Position numbers and translations under genes: made by a program. The notes under the pieces were generated by a model, which was not told where the DNA came from, searched no databases, and saw only the letters and a program-made list of their open reading frames with translations. Shown here piece after piece: positions 7,372 through 13,404 of a stretch of 16,098 nt of DNA. Source of the stretch: Acidobacteriota bacterium (lineage in GTDB: Bacteria > Planctomycetota > Phycisphaerae > WQYP01 > JAJZKJ01); NCBI GenBank assembly GCA_021804195.1, contig JAJZKJ010000008.1, positions 1-16,098 of the forward strand, written 5' to 3'. The first letter of the stretch is position 1. Every line of letters starts with the position of its first letter.

Positions 7372-8622
7372 TTAGATTGCGGCGATTGCCTTGCCGATCG
7401 CGACAACCATCTTCTTCGCGCAGCCCGCCTGCTCGGCGAACCGGCGCCAGTGGCTGATGGCGGTGTTGACCTGGTCGATGATGGGACGAGTTTCGCCGGG
7501 TTTGAGTCCGAACTGATCGGCCAGCTTCAAGCAATGGCCGCGTGTTGGCTGGCGGCCCTCGCCGAGGATGGTGGTGGTGTGCTCGCCACCGGGGCCGGGC
7601 GAGTAAGTCAGGTCGTAGGCGGGGGCGAGCGACCATTCGCCGGTCTGATCGTCGAGCGTAAAGGCGAAGTTCTTGGCGTGATCGTCGCGGTTGTGGGCGG
7701 CGATGTTGAACAGCATCAGCCGAAACAGGCGCAGCAGGTCGGCATGGTTGCGTGTCAGCGCCCGCGTCACCTTCAACAGATCAGCGTAGTCGGTCGCGGG
7801 GATGCGGAAGTTCACGTGCACCAGGTTGGCGAAGGTGTGCATGTGAACGCGCCGGTTTTCAGCGGCGCGGTCGAACCGTTTGACGCCAAAGTACCGCCGG
7901 ACACTGCGGCCGCGCCTGACCTCGAATAGGCGAGTCGGCGGCATGTCCGCCCCGGCGGCCCGGGCCATCAGGCTATACGCGTATTCGACGGGACCGGCCG
8001 CGGGAGCGTCCGCCTTGGCGGCGAACTTGACGATCCAATGCTCGCCCCCGCCACCAAGGAATCTCTCGGGCAGATCCTCTGCGCCCGAGATGATGCGGTC
8101 GCCCTGGACGCCCACGAGTACCTTGGGGCGGGCGCCGCCTGGCGACCCGCCAGCCCGCATCAGTTCGGGCAGCACCTCGGCGGCGTCGCCTTCGAGCACA
8201 TCCTCGGCATTGCGGCCAAGATCGTAGAGATTGATCAGTTGCTCGTCGCGCTCGGGCAGTTGGCGGGACGGCGGATGGTAGACCAGAGCGCCCATGGTGC
8301 GGGCGCCGAGGTGGGCGAGCCGATCGAGCGGGGACAACGTCATGGGGTCGACACCCTGGCGGCGGAAGTGACGATCCATCAATAGCAGACCCCAACCGTC
8401 GGGCAGGGAGTCGTCGAACACGCCGGGCAGCGGACCGAACGCGCGGTCGGTATGTTCGATCAAGCCGGGCCGGGCGGGCAGCTTGAAGGGCGAGAGCTCA
8501 AAGCCGGTGTTGAGAAATGTGGGGTCGTACTCGAAGTATGTGTGTCGATCATGCTCTGCCAGCGTGCCGACCGTCAGAGCGTCGCCTGGCCGGCGTTGCA
8601 GTTTGACCGTCAGTTGCCTCAT
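7372..8622 (-). CDS. hipA: HipA-family Ser/Thr kinase toxin
   Basis: A 416-residue HipA-type kinase. In the studied HipA, the toxin phosphorylates glutamyl-tRNA synthetase and drives growth arrest; targets differ among family members. Visible landmarks are the N-terminal HipA subdomain (to about 110, GVFDDSLPDGWG), the Gly-rich loop GGSPGGARPK (158-167) whose Ser160 corresponds to the autophosphorylated serine, and the ATP-contacting lysine in WIVKF (Lys199). The catalytic loop HNRDDHAKNF places Asp313 and Asn318 at the active site, and the metal-binding Asp337 lies in LAPAYDLTYS. All key residues are present, so the kinase looks intact. ATG 8622 overlaps the hipB stop by four bases (ATGA), indicating translational coupling with the antitoxin made first. 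GC content is like the core genome and unlike the neighbouring nuclease-like gene, so the two accessory pieces may have arrived separately. Confidence 0.93.
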   Translation of the reverse strand: MRQLTVKLQRRPGDALTVGTLAEHDRHTYFEYDPTFLNTGFELSPFKLPARPGLIEHTDRAFGPLPGVFDDSLPDGWGLLLMDRHFRRQGVDPMTLSPLDRLAHLGARTMGALVYHPPSRQLPERDEQLINLYDLGRNAEDVLEGDAAEVLPELMRAGGSPGGARPKVLVGVQGDRIISGAEDLPERFLGGGGEHWIVKFAAKADAPAAGPVEYAYSLMARAAGADMPPTRLFEVRRGRSVRRYFGVKRFDRAAENRRVHMHTFANLVHVNFRIPATDYADLLKVTRALTRNHADLLRLFRLMLFNIAAHNRDDHAKNFAFTLDDQTGEWSLAPAYDLTYSPGPGGEHTTTILGEGRQPTRGHCLKLADQFGLKPGETRPIIDQVNTAISHWRRFAEQAGCAKKMVVAIGKAIAAI

Positions 8623-8933
8623 CGCACACCTCGTTTGCGCCCCCGGACCTTGGTGGCACGGGATTCGAGTTGGGCCAGCGACGTGGCGGGTGGCGGTTGG
8701 AGCAAGCCGGCGAACTCATCCAGCCGGCCCAACGCGTGGCAGAGCTTCAGCAGGTTCACAAGCGACGTGTGGCCGGTACGTTCGTACCGGCGAATGGTTG
8801 CCACCGACACGCCCGAACGCCTGGCCAGCGTCTCCTGTTTCCATTGGCGGCGGAGACGTTCGGTGCGGACGTGCTGCGCCAGTTGGCGGGCAATCTCGTT
8901 AGGGCTGTGCAGTTGGACCGGTGCCGCGTCCAT
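8619..8933 (-). CDS. hipB: HipB-type XRE-family antitoxin/repressor
   Basis: A 104-residue helix-turn-helix protein of the XRE/Cro family. The DNA-binding domain is at about 24-75, with KQETLARRSGVSVATIRRYE as recognition helices, followed by a TSLVNLLKLCHALGRLDEF helix pair and a basic tail. It stands directly upstream of hipA with a four-base overlap, the normal antitoxin-toxin order, and is expected to neutralise HipA and repress its own promoter. The start is ATG 8933 with GGAGA at 8939-8943 on the minus strand, a short spacing of five bases. The frame does not extend convincingly further upstream. Confidence 0.88.
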   Translation of the reverse strand: MDAAPVQLHSPNEIARQLAQHVRTERLRRQWKQETLARRSGVSVATIRRYERTGHTSLVNLLKLCHALGRLDEFAGLLQPPPATSLAQLESRATKVRGRKRGVR

Positions 8934-8957
8934 ACCATCTCCATCGGCAATATAAGG

Positions 8958-9010
8958 ATCATATTTTAGTGTTAGATGCCGATTTTTGCCAACAACATAT
9001 CAAATATGAT
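8958..9010. promoter_or_regulatory. Inverted repeat flanking the hipBA promoter, possible HipB operator
   Basis: ATCATATTT (8958-8966) and AAATATGAT (9002-9010) are exact reverse complements 35 bases apart, one over the -10 box and one just upstream of the -35 box. Paired operators around the promoter are usual for hip modules, whose antitoxin dimers bridge sites. The arms do not match the enterobacterial TATCC/GGATA operator, so this is inferred from position only. Confidence 0.4.
8963..8992 (-). promoter_or_regulatory. Candidate promoter of hipBA
   Basis: On the minus strand, TTGGCA (plus coordinates 8987-8992) and TAAAAT (8963-8968) are separated by 18 bases, five of six matches each to the sigma-70 boxes. 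Transcription would start about 20 bases before the hipB ATG. The -10 box overlaps the left arm of the inverted repeat at 8958-9010. Confidence 0.5.
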
Positions 9011-9033
9011 TGCTCGCGGCGGCGCACAAAACG

Positions 9034-9104
9034 GCCGCGGGATTGCGATCCTCGCGGCTGCTCCATGGTCGCCCCCCCCGCAGCCGTGGATGGAAATCCA
9101 CGGC
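9034..9104. repeat. Two consecutive hairpins between the flippase gene and hipBA
   Basis: The first hairpin is GCCGCGGGAT, loop TGCG, then ATCC-T-CGCGGC (9034-9058), ten pairs with one bulged T. The second is GCCGTGGAT, loop GGAA, ATCCACGGC (9083-9104), nine perfect pairs with a tetraloop. They lie 41-111 bases beyond the stop of the minus-strand flippase-like gene, so they may end or protect its transcript, but neither is followed by a T-run. Confidence 0.5.
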
Positions 9105-9144
9105 CGTCCTTCCGTAACCGTAAACCATACTGCGATAATCTCGT

Positions 9145-10479
9145 TCACATTCCCGCCGGTGCGGCCGCGCCATTCTCCGGCGCCAATTCTTGGAGGCTTT
9201 CCAGATGGGGTCGTGAGTAGTGATCGTGGACCACCCAGTACGCTCCGAGCATGTTCCAGAAAATCGGCATGAAACGGATGGCCTGGGCCAGAGCGAACGC
9301 CTGGCTGGCGGTGTCCACGCCCCGTATCACGAAGAAGTGCAAGATCAGCGCGTCGAGCACTCCGAGACCCTGCGGCGGGACAATCGGCAGACTCGACGCC
9401 AGCACCGCCACCGGTATATAAGCCATGTAAAATCCGAAGGGGGCGCGCATCCCGAAGGCCTGTCCCGCCAGCCATCCGGCCAGTGGCAGAAGGGCCTGGG
9501 AAACCATGCTCGCCAGCAGCGTCGCGGCCAGCACGCCTTTATGACCGCGGTAAGCGCGCAGCGTGCGGTCGGCATGTTTGATGAATTCCGGCAACGGCAG
9601 CCGGGCGAGCAGGGCGTCCATCCCCAGCCACCGCCGCAGGCGGGTGGAAAAATAGACCATCGCCCCCGCCCCCAGCGCCAGCAGCAGGAGCGCAATAAGA
9701 CCCAGCACATGCAGCAGCAGGGGATCCGCCGACCGTCCGACTCCGGCGCGGCGATACGTCAGATCCAAGAGCAGTTGCCCCCCCGCCGCCAAGCCGCCGA
9801 CGATCATCAACCCCACCAGCCCGATCACACGGTCCAGCAGAACGGTAATAGCGCTTTTGGTCTTCTGACCGGTGATCCGCCCCGTGTAGATGATTTTCAC
9901 CACGTCGCCGCTGGTGGTCCCGGGCAAAAAGGTTGAGTAGAACTGCCCCACGAAAGTCAGCGTCAGGCATTTTCCATAGGATAGGTTCAGCCCCTGCACC
10001 GCCAGGAGTTTCCGCCAGCGCCATGTCGTAATCAGAAAGGGCAGTCCCAGCAGCAGCAGCGCCGCAACCAGCGGCCACGGGTTGGCCGTGGTGAGAAGGT
10101 GCTCCAAACCGAATTTTATTTCCAGCTTGCCGCTGGAATGCGCCAGGTAATTACGCGGCAACAGAAGCACCGACGGAAAATCAAGCGGAGCGCGAGTCGC
10201 CAAGCCGCGAACCACCCGGCCGGAAGGCAGGCGCACGGTGATCGTTTGGTTCTTAAACCGCACCCGCGCCAGTTTGCCCCGCCAGCCCAGAAGTTCCACC
10301 ACGGCGGGATGGACAAAAGTGACGTTCCGGATCACCATTCCTCTGGGGATAATTACGCGATCGCTCCAGGAAATGCGCGATATGACGTACCATAACCCCA
10401 CGACCGCAATAAGAATCTTGAGCGTCGTCGTGATCCATTTTCGGACGCGATGCCGGCGGTGGTTTTTCTGATCCATCAT
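9145..10479 (-). CDS. YbhN/AglD-type flippase-like membrane protein (LPG synthase transmembrane family)
   Basis: A 444-residue integral membrane protein of the UPF0104/YbhN family, related to the membrane domain of lysylphosphatidylglycerol synthase and to lipid-linked sugar flippases. Family marks are GQFYSTFLPGTTSGDVVKI (about 190), the ITVLLDRVIGLVGLMIVGGL helix and the late motif SSLPIVPPQGLGVLDALIL. Seven to eight helices are visible. After the first helix (about 17-37) there is a hydrophilic insert of roughly 95 residues before the second helix (about 136), with alternating beta-type segments (ARVRFKNQTITVRLPSGRVV), probably an extracytoplasmic domain. The catalytic domain of MprF-type synthases is absent, so it is unlikely to aminoacylate lipid itself. 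ATG 10479 is followed by a second ATG. The gene lies 57 bases after pyrE. The substrate is unknown. Confidence 0.82.
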   Translation of the reverse strand: MMDQKNHRRHRVRKWITTTLKILIAVVGLWYVISRISWSDRVIIPRGMVIRNVTFVHPAVVELLGWRGKLARVRFKNQTITVRLPSGRVVRGLATRAPLDFPSVLLLPRNYLAHSSGKLEIKFGLEHLLTTANPWPLVAALLLLGLPFLITTWRWRKLLAVQGLNLSYGKCLTLTFVGQFYSTFLPGTTSGDVVKIIYTGRITGQKTKSAITVLLDRVIGLVGLMIVGGLAAGGQLLLDLTYRRAGVGRSADPLLLHVLGLIALLLLALGAGAMVYFSTRLRRWLGMDALLARLPLPEFIKHADRTLRAYRGHKGVLAATLLASMVSQALLPLAGWLAGQAFGMRAPFGFYMAYIPVAVLASSLPIVPPQGLGVLDALILHFFVIRGVDTASQAFALAQAIRFMPIFWNMLGAYWVVHDHYSRPHLESLQELAPENGAAAPAGM

Positions 10480-10502
10480 TACGTCTCGCGCCGGAACGGT
10501 CG

Positions 10503-10538
10503 AAAAAACTTAAGAGACTATCTCAATAGACAAGCTCT
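10503..10538 (-). terminator. Candidate intrinsic terminator after pyrE
   Basis: On the minus strand, AGAG...CTAT-TGAG-ATAG...CTCT forms a two-part stem directly overlapping and following the pyrE stop, then TTAAG and a six-base T-run (plus 10503-10508). The core is shared with a hairpin after the 26-residue gene at 15067-15083. Confidence 0.5.
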
Positions 10539-11058
10539 AAATACCCAGGTCCTGACGGGTCAAAATCGATTCAAATATAAACCCCTCTTTTTCGATATTT
10601 TCCCTGGCCCCTTCCTGCCGGTCGATCACCGCCACAACCTTCTCCACCCGCCCGCCGGCGGCGGTAATGATCTTCGCCGCCGCCAGCACCGCCCCGCCGG
10701 TGGTGGCGATGTCCTCCACCAGCAGCACCGCATCTCCCGCCGCCATAGTCCCTTCGATGACCCTGTTCGTGCCGTGGCCTTTCCGGGCGTTGCGCACGAT
10801 AAAGAAAGGCAGACCGCTGGCCAGGCTGGCGGCGGCCGCCAACGCCACGCCGCCCAGCTCGGCGCCACCGATGCGGACCGTCGCCCCCGAGCGCCGCCCG
10901 GCCAGATGAGCGCCCAGCGCCGCCAGGATGTCCGGCTGCGTTTCAAAAAGATATTTGTCCAGATAGTAAGGGGATTTTTTTCCCGATCGCAACGTGAAAT
11001 CGCCCTCCAGATAAGCAATTTCTTTTATTCGCCTGGCCAGCGTTGGAATGTCCATCAT
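10537..11058 (-). CDS. pyrE: Orotate phosphoribosyltransferase
   Basis: Transfers phosphoribose from PRPP to orotate, giving OMP in pyrimidine synthesis; soluble cytoplasmic enzyme. The PRPP-binding motif AVLLVEDIATTGGAVLAA (about 113-130) is intact. Near the N-terminus is GDFTLRSGKKSPYYLDKY, the substrate-contacting stretch typical of PyrE. PFFIVRNARKGHGTN is the flexible catalytic loop with its lysine and histidine. ATG 11058 gives 173 residues, a little short of many relatives but complete in all motifs. A GTG at 11070 would add four residues and an ATG at 11055 would remove one. The gene sits 93 bases after accA with a 16-base tandem repeat just before it, and the flippase-like gene follows it. 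Confidence 0.93.
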   Translation of the reverse strand: MMDIPTLARRIKEIAYLEGDFTLRSGKKSPYYLDKYLFETQPDILAALGAHLAGRRSGATVRIGGAELGGVALAAAASLASGLPFFIVRNARKGHGTNRVIEGTMAAGDAVLLVEDIATTGGAVLAAAKIITAAGGRVEKVVAVIDRQEGARENIEKEGFIFESILTRQDLGI

Positions 11059-11070
11059 GATGCCGCTCAC

Positions 11071-11102
11071 TTTCTATTTGGAGTCTTTTCTATTTGGAGT
11101 CT
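11071..11102. repeat. Perfect 16-bp tandem duplication before pyrE
   Basis: TTTCTATTTGGAGTCT occurs twice in direct succession (11071-11086 and 11087-11102), 12 bases upstream of the chosen pyrE start. On the transcribed strand it reads AGACTCCAAATAGAAA twice. It may be a slippage duplication or a doubled regulatory element in the 5' leader. Confidence 0.85.
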
Positions 11103-11151
11103 TTCTGGATGAGGTATCCAAACCGTTCTCTTTAACTTCTTCCACCGGCGA

Positions 11152-12252
11152 TTAATCCGCTTGCAGCGCCCGGCAACCCTGGCGCCGCAAACGCTGGTAG
11201 CGTTCTTCGACAAGGCGCGCCGCGTCCAACGCCCCGAGTTCCCGCAGGGATCGGTCGATATATCTTTCCAGGGCGTCGGCCGCGGCGCGCGGATTGCGAT
11301 GCGCCCCGCCGAGCGGTTCACGGATCACTTCGTCCACCACCTCCAGCTTGCGCAGTTCCCCGCTGGTGAGTTTGAGCGCTTCGGCCGCGTCGGGTGCGTT
11401 CTGGGAACCTTTCCAGAGAATTCCGCTGCACCCTTCCGGCGAGATCACGCTGTACCAGGCGAACTCCATCATTGCCAGCCGGTCGCCCACGCCGATGCCC
11501 AGCGCCCCGCCCGAACCGCCCTCGCCGATCACAATGCAGACGATCGGCGTCGGCAACAGAGCCATTTCCCGCAGGTTGACCGCGATGGCCTCGGCCACGC
11601 CACGTTCTTCCGATCCCAACCCCGGATAGGCGCCGGGCGTATCAATGAACGTGACGATCGGCAGGCCGAATTTTGCGGCCAATTGCATTTTCCGCAGCGC
11701 CTTGCGGTATCCTTCCGGATGGGCGCAGCCGAAATTGCACGCCACCTTTTCCTTCGTGTCCCGCCCTTTTTGATGGCCCACCAGCATCACCTTATGACCG
11801 GTGATGCGCCCCGTTCCCGTCACAATTGCCTTGTCGTCGCCGAAGCGCCGGTCGCCGTGGAGTTCCTCAAAATCTTTAACCAGCAGTTCAATGTAATCGC
11901 GCGTCTGCGGCCGGCTCGGATGACGCGCCACCTGGACGATCTCCCACGCGGTCAGATTCTGGTAGGTTTTCTTCAGCAGCGCCGTGCGATTGTCCCGCAA
12001 CTGCATGATTTCGGCGTTGTAGTCGACGCCTTTTTCCTCCTGCAGAACCAGCAGGTCCTGAATTTGCCGCTCCAGTTTCAGAATCGGCTGCTCAAATGCC
12101 AGCCCCATCCCGGCAACAGGCGCGGGGCGCTCGGCAGCCGGGCTTTCTCCGGCGGTTACGGAGGCGCCGCCCGTCCGGTCAGCTACCGCGGCGGCCGGGC
12201 GTTGTTTTCCGGCGTGGTTTGATTTTTTCTTGCGGGCGCGTTTTTCCACCAT
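11152..12252 (-). CDS. accA: Acetyl-CoA carboxylase carboxyltransferase subunit alpha
   Basis: The alpha subunit of the carboxyltransferase that moves the carboxyl group from biotin to acetyl-CoA, the first step of fatty acid synthesis; works with AccD, which is not in this window. The conserved core starts at about residue 48 with FEQPILKLERQIQDLL and includes RPQTRDYIELLVKDFEELHGDR, GRDTKEKVACNFGCAHPEGYRKALR, the oxyanion-type GGSGGALGIGVGD and SPEGCSGILWK. ATG 12252 is preferred, with GGAG six to seven bases upstream; a TTG at 12279 would add nine residues. Even so the protein, 366 residues, carries about 45 residues of basic then Ala/Pro-rich, probably disordered sequence before the core, longer than the usual roughly 320-residue AccA. 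It leads the accA-pyrE-flippase run on the minus strand. Confidence 0.96.
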   Translation of the reverse strand: MVEKRARKKKSNHAGKQRPAAAVADRTGGASVTAGESPAAERPAPVAGMGLAFEQPILKLERQIQDLLVLQEEKGVDYNAEIMQLRDNRTALLKKTYQNLTAWEIVQVARHPSRPQTRDYIELLVKDFEELHGDRRFGDDKAIVTGTGRITGHKVMLVGHQKGRDTKEKVACNFGCAHPEGYRKALRKMQLAAKFGLPIVTFIDTPGAYPGLGSEERGVAEAIAVNLREMALLPTPIVCIVIGEGGSGGALGIGVGDRLAMMEFAWYSVISPEGCSGILWKGSQNAPDAAEALKLTSGELRKLEVVDEVIREPLGGAHRNPRAAADALERYIDRSLRELGALDAARLVEERYQRLRRQGCRALQAD

Positions 12253-12527
12253 TTTCGTCTCCACGAAAAGGCCGATCAATTACTCCGACAGTTTAACCAG
12301 AAAATCCATCCGGCGCAAGACTCTTGCCCCGGTATTGGAGGTTTGAAATTTCAGATGGAGAGCAGGCCGGCCTCTCCGGACCTCCGGGCCGGCGCCGGGC
12401 GCTGCGCTGTGCATGGGGCGCCGAGGCGGTAAAATCATATTCTGTGTTTTGGCGACAAAAACAGCCCGCGGCGAATATTCGTTGTTTGCCGGGTCGTTGA
12501 AAAAATCCCGGCGCTCCAAGGTGAATC
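12253..12527. other. Divergent intergenic region of accA and the cyclodeaminase gene
   Basis: Contains a 13-base palindrome, GCAAGA-C-TCTTGC (12315-12327), about 63 bases upstream of accA, which has the look of a small operator. It also holds a GC-rich inverted repeat, GCCGGCC (12366-12372) with GGCCGGC (12387-12393). I could not find a pair of promoter boxes on either strand that stands out. Both start codons have ribosome sites (GGAG for accA, AAGGTG for the plus gene). Confidence 0.5.
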
Positions 12528-13169
12528 GTGCAGAAGATCGCAACTTCCGAACCGGCCTCCCGCGTCCCACTGACGGACCAGACCATTCATGCGTTTCTCC
12601 AGCTTCTGGCGGCGAAAACCCCCACCCCCGGCGGCGGCTCGCTGGCCGCCTTGACCGGGGCGCTCGCCGCCGCACAAGCGCAGATGGCCGTGGCGTACAC
12701 CATTGGCAAGCGGCGTTTTGCCGCCGTGGAACCGGAATTGCGCGATTATTCCGCCCGCCTCGGCAAAGCGATGGCCCTGCTGGAAGAACTCATGGAAGAA
12801 GACCAGGCCGCTTACGAAACGCTCCATCCACTGCTTAAGTTGCCCCCGGAAAAACGCCTGGCGGCGGATTTCGCTCCGGCGCTGCGGGCAGCGATCCTCA
12901 TTCCGCAAACAGTTGGCGTTTTGGCTCTGCAAGTTCTGGAAATCTGCCGCGGGCTGGTGGACAAAACCAACCCCCCGCTTCTTTCCGATCTGGGCGTCGC
13001 CGCCGGCCTGGCGCGCGCGGCGGTGGAAGCTTGCCAGTTGAACGTGCGGGTAAACCTGGAGCTGTTGGACGACCAGGCACAAGCCCGGCTCATGGCGCGG
13101 GAATCCGCAGCGCAGCGCCTGGCCGCCGACACGTTATGGCGGGACATATTCCAGCGGCTGATCGCTTGA
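12528..13169 (+). CDS. Cyclodeaminase/cyclohydrolase family protein (FTCD C-terminal domain-like)
   Basis: A 213-residue helical protein matching the C-terminal cyclodeaminase domain of formiminotransferase-cyclodeaminase and stand-alone methenyltetrahydrofolate cyclohydrolases. The signature is TPTPGGGSLAALTGALAAA (about 31-49) near the N-terminus, followed by helical segments such as FAPALRAAILIPQTVGVLALQ and LLSDLGVAAGLARAAVEACQ that carry the family's conserved Asp and Ala-rich core. It is predicted to act on one-carbon units carried by tetrahydrofolate; no formiminotransferase domain or histidine-degradation gene is beside it. The start is GTG 12528 with AAGGTG at 12518-12523. Its TGA overlaps the -35 box of the leuA leader promoter. 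The reaction in this organism is not certain. Confidence 0.85.
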   Translation: MQKIATSEPASRVPLTDQTIHAFLQLLAAKTPTPGGGSLAALTGALAAAQAQMAVAYTIGKRRFAAVEPELRDYSARLGKAMALLEELMEEDQAAYETLHPLLKLPPEKRLAADFAPALRAAILIPQTVGVLALQVLEICRGLVDKTNPPLLSDLGVAAGLARAAVEACQLNVRVNLELLDDQAQARLMARESAAQRLAADTLWRDIFQRLIA

Positions 13170-13194
13170 CTTTCCATTTCGCCTGCAATAAATT
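13166..13194 (+). promoter_or_regulatory. Candidate promoter of the leuA leader
   Basis: TTGACT (13166-13171) and TAAATT (13189-13194) with a 17-base spacer. The -35 box overlaps the stop codon of the preceding gene. Transcription would start near 13201, about 30 bases before the leader peptide. Confidence 0.5.
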
Positions 13195-13229
13195 TAATGT
13201 TTTATGTGGAAACGAGGTTGGGTTCTTTC

Positions 13230-13304
13230 ATGACGCAACATGCCACACGGCTGAACCTTCCGGATCTGGTGCTTATCCCGATCGCCATCGGGAATCGCTC
13301 CTAG
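13230..13304 (+). CDS. leuL: leuA leader peptide (branched-chain-rich)
   Basis: A 24-codon ORF (ATG 13230 to TAG 13302-13304) whose centre reads LNLPDLVLIPIAI: eight of thirteen residues are Leu, Ile or Val (four Leu, three Ile, one Val in all). It stands before a strong intrinsic terminator and then leuA, the arrangement of classical transcription attenuators. GAGG at 13214-13217 is the likely ribosome site, with a long spacing of 12 bases. The stop codon TAG overlaps the left arm of a possible antiterminator, so a ribosome reaching the stop would hide that arm, while one stalled at the Leu/Ile codons would leave it free. A role as a sensor of charged leucine tRNA is inferred. Its gene symbol is given by function, not by sequence identity. 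Confidence 0.72.
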   Translation: MTQHATRLNLPDLVLIPIAIGNRS

Positions 13305-13361
13305 GGTGCGCAATTTTGTTTGAAAACAAGACCCTGCGAGCGAACCTCGCAGGGTTTTTTT
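13303..13361 (+). promoter_or_regulatory. leuA attenuator: antiterminator and intrinsic terminator
   Basis: Terminator: ACCCTGCGAG (13331-13340), loop CGAAC, CTCGCAGGGT (13346-13355), ten perfect pairs, followed by seven T's (13355-13361). Competing antiterminator: AGGGT (13303-13307) can pair with ACCCT (13331-13335), stacked on TTGTT-TGAA-AACAA (13316-13329), which would break the terminator's left arm. A further hairpin, CCCGAT-CGCC-ATCGGG (13277-13292), lies within the leader-peptide codons just past the Leu run. LeuA begins 44 bases after the T-run. Confidence 0.8.
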
Positions 13362-13404
13362 ATGGTTTTTATCAAGCGGCGGAACATCATCGGAGCAGAC
13401 GACC

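Noticed and set aside
9160..9190. Possible attachment-site copy of the tRNA-Ser 3' end
   Set aside because: Only short scattered matches to the tRNA 3' end are present; no contiguous repeat long enough for an att site.
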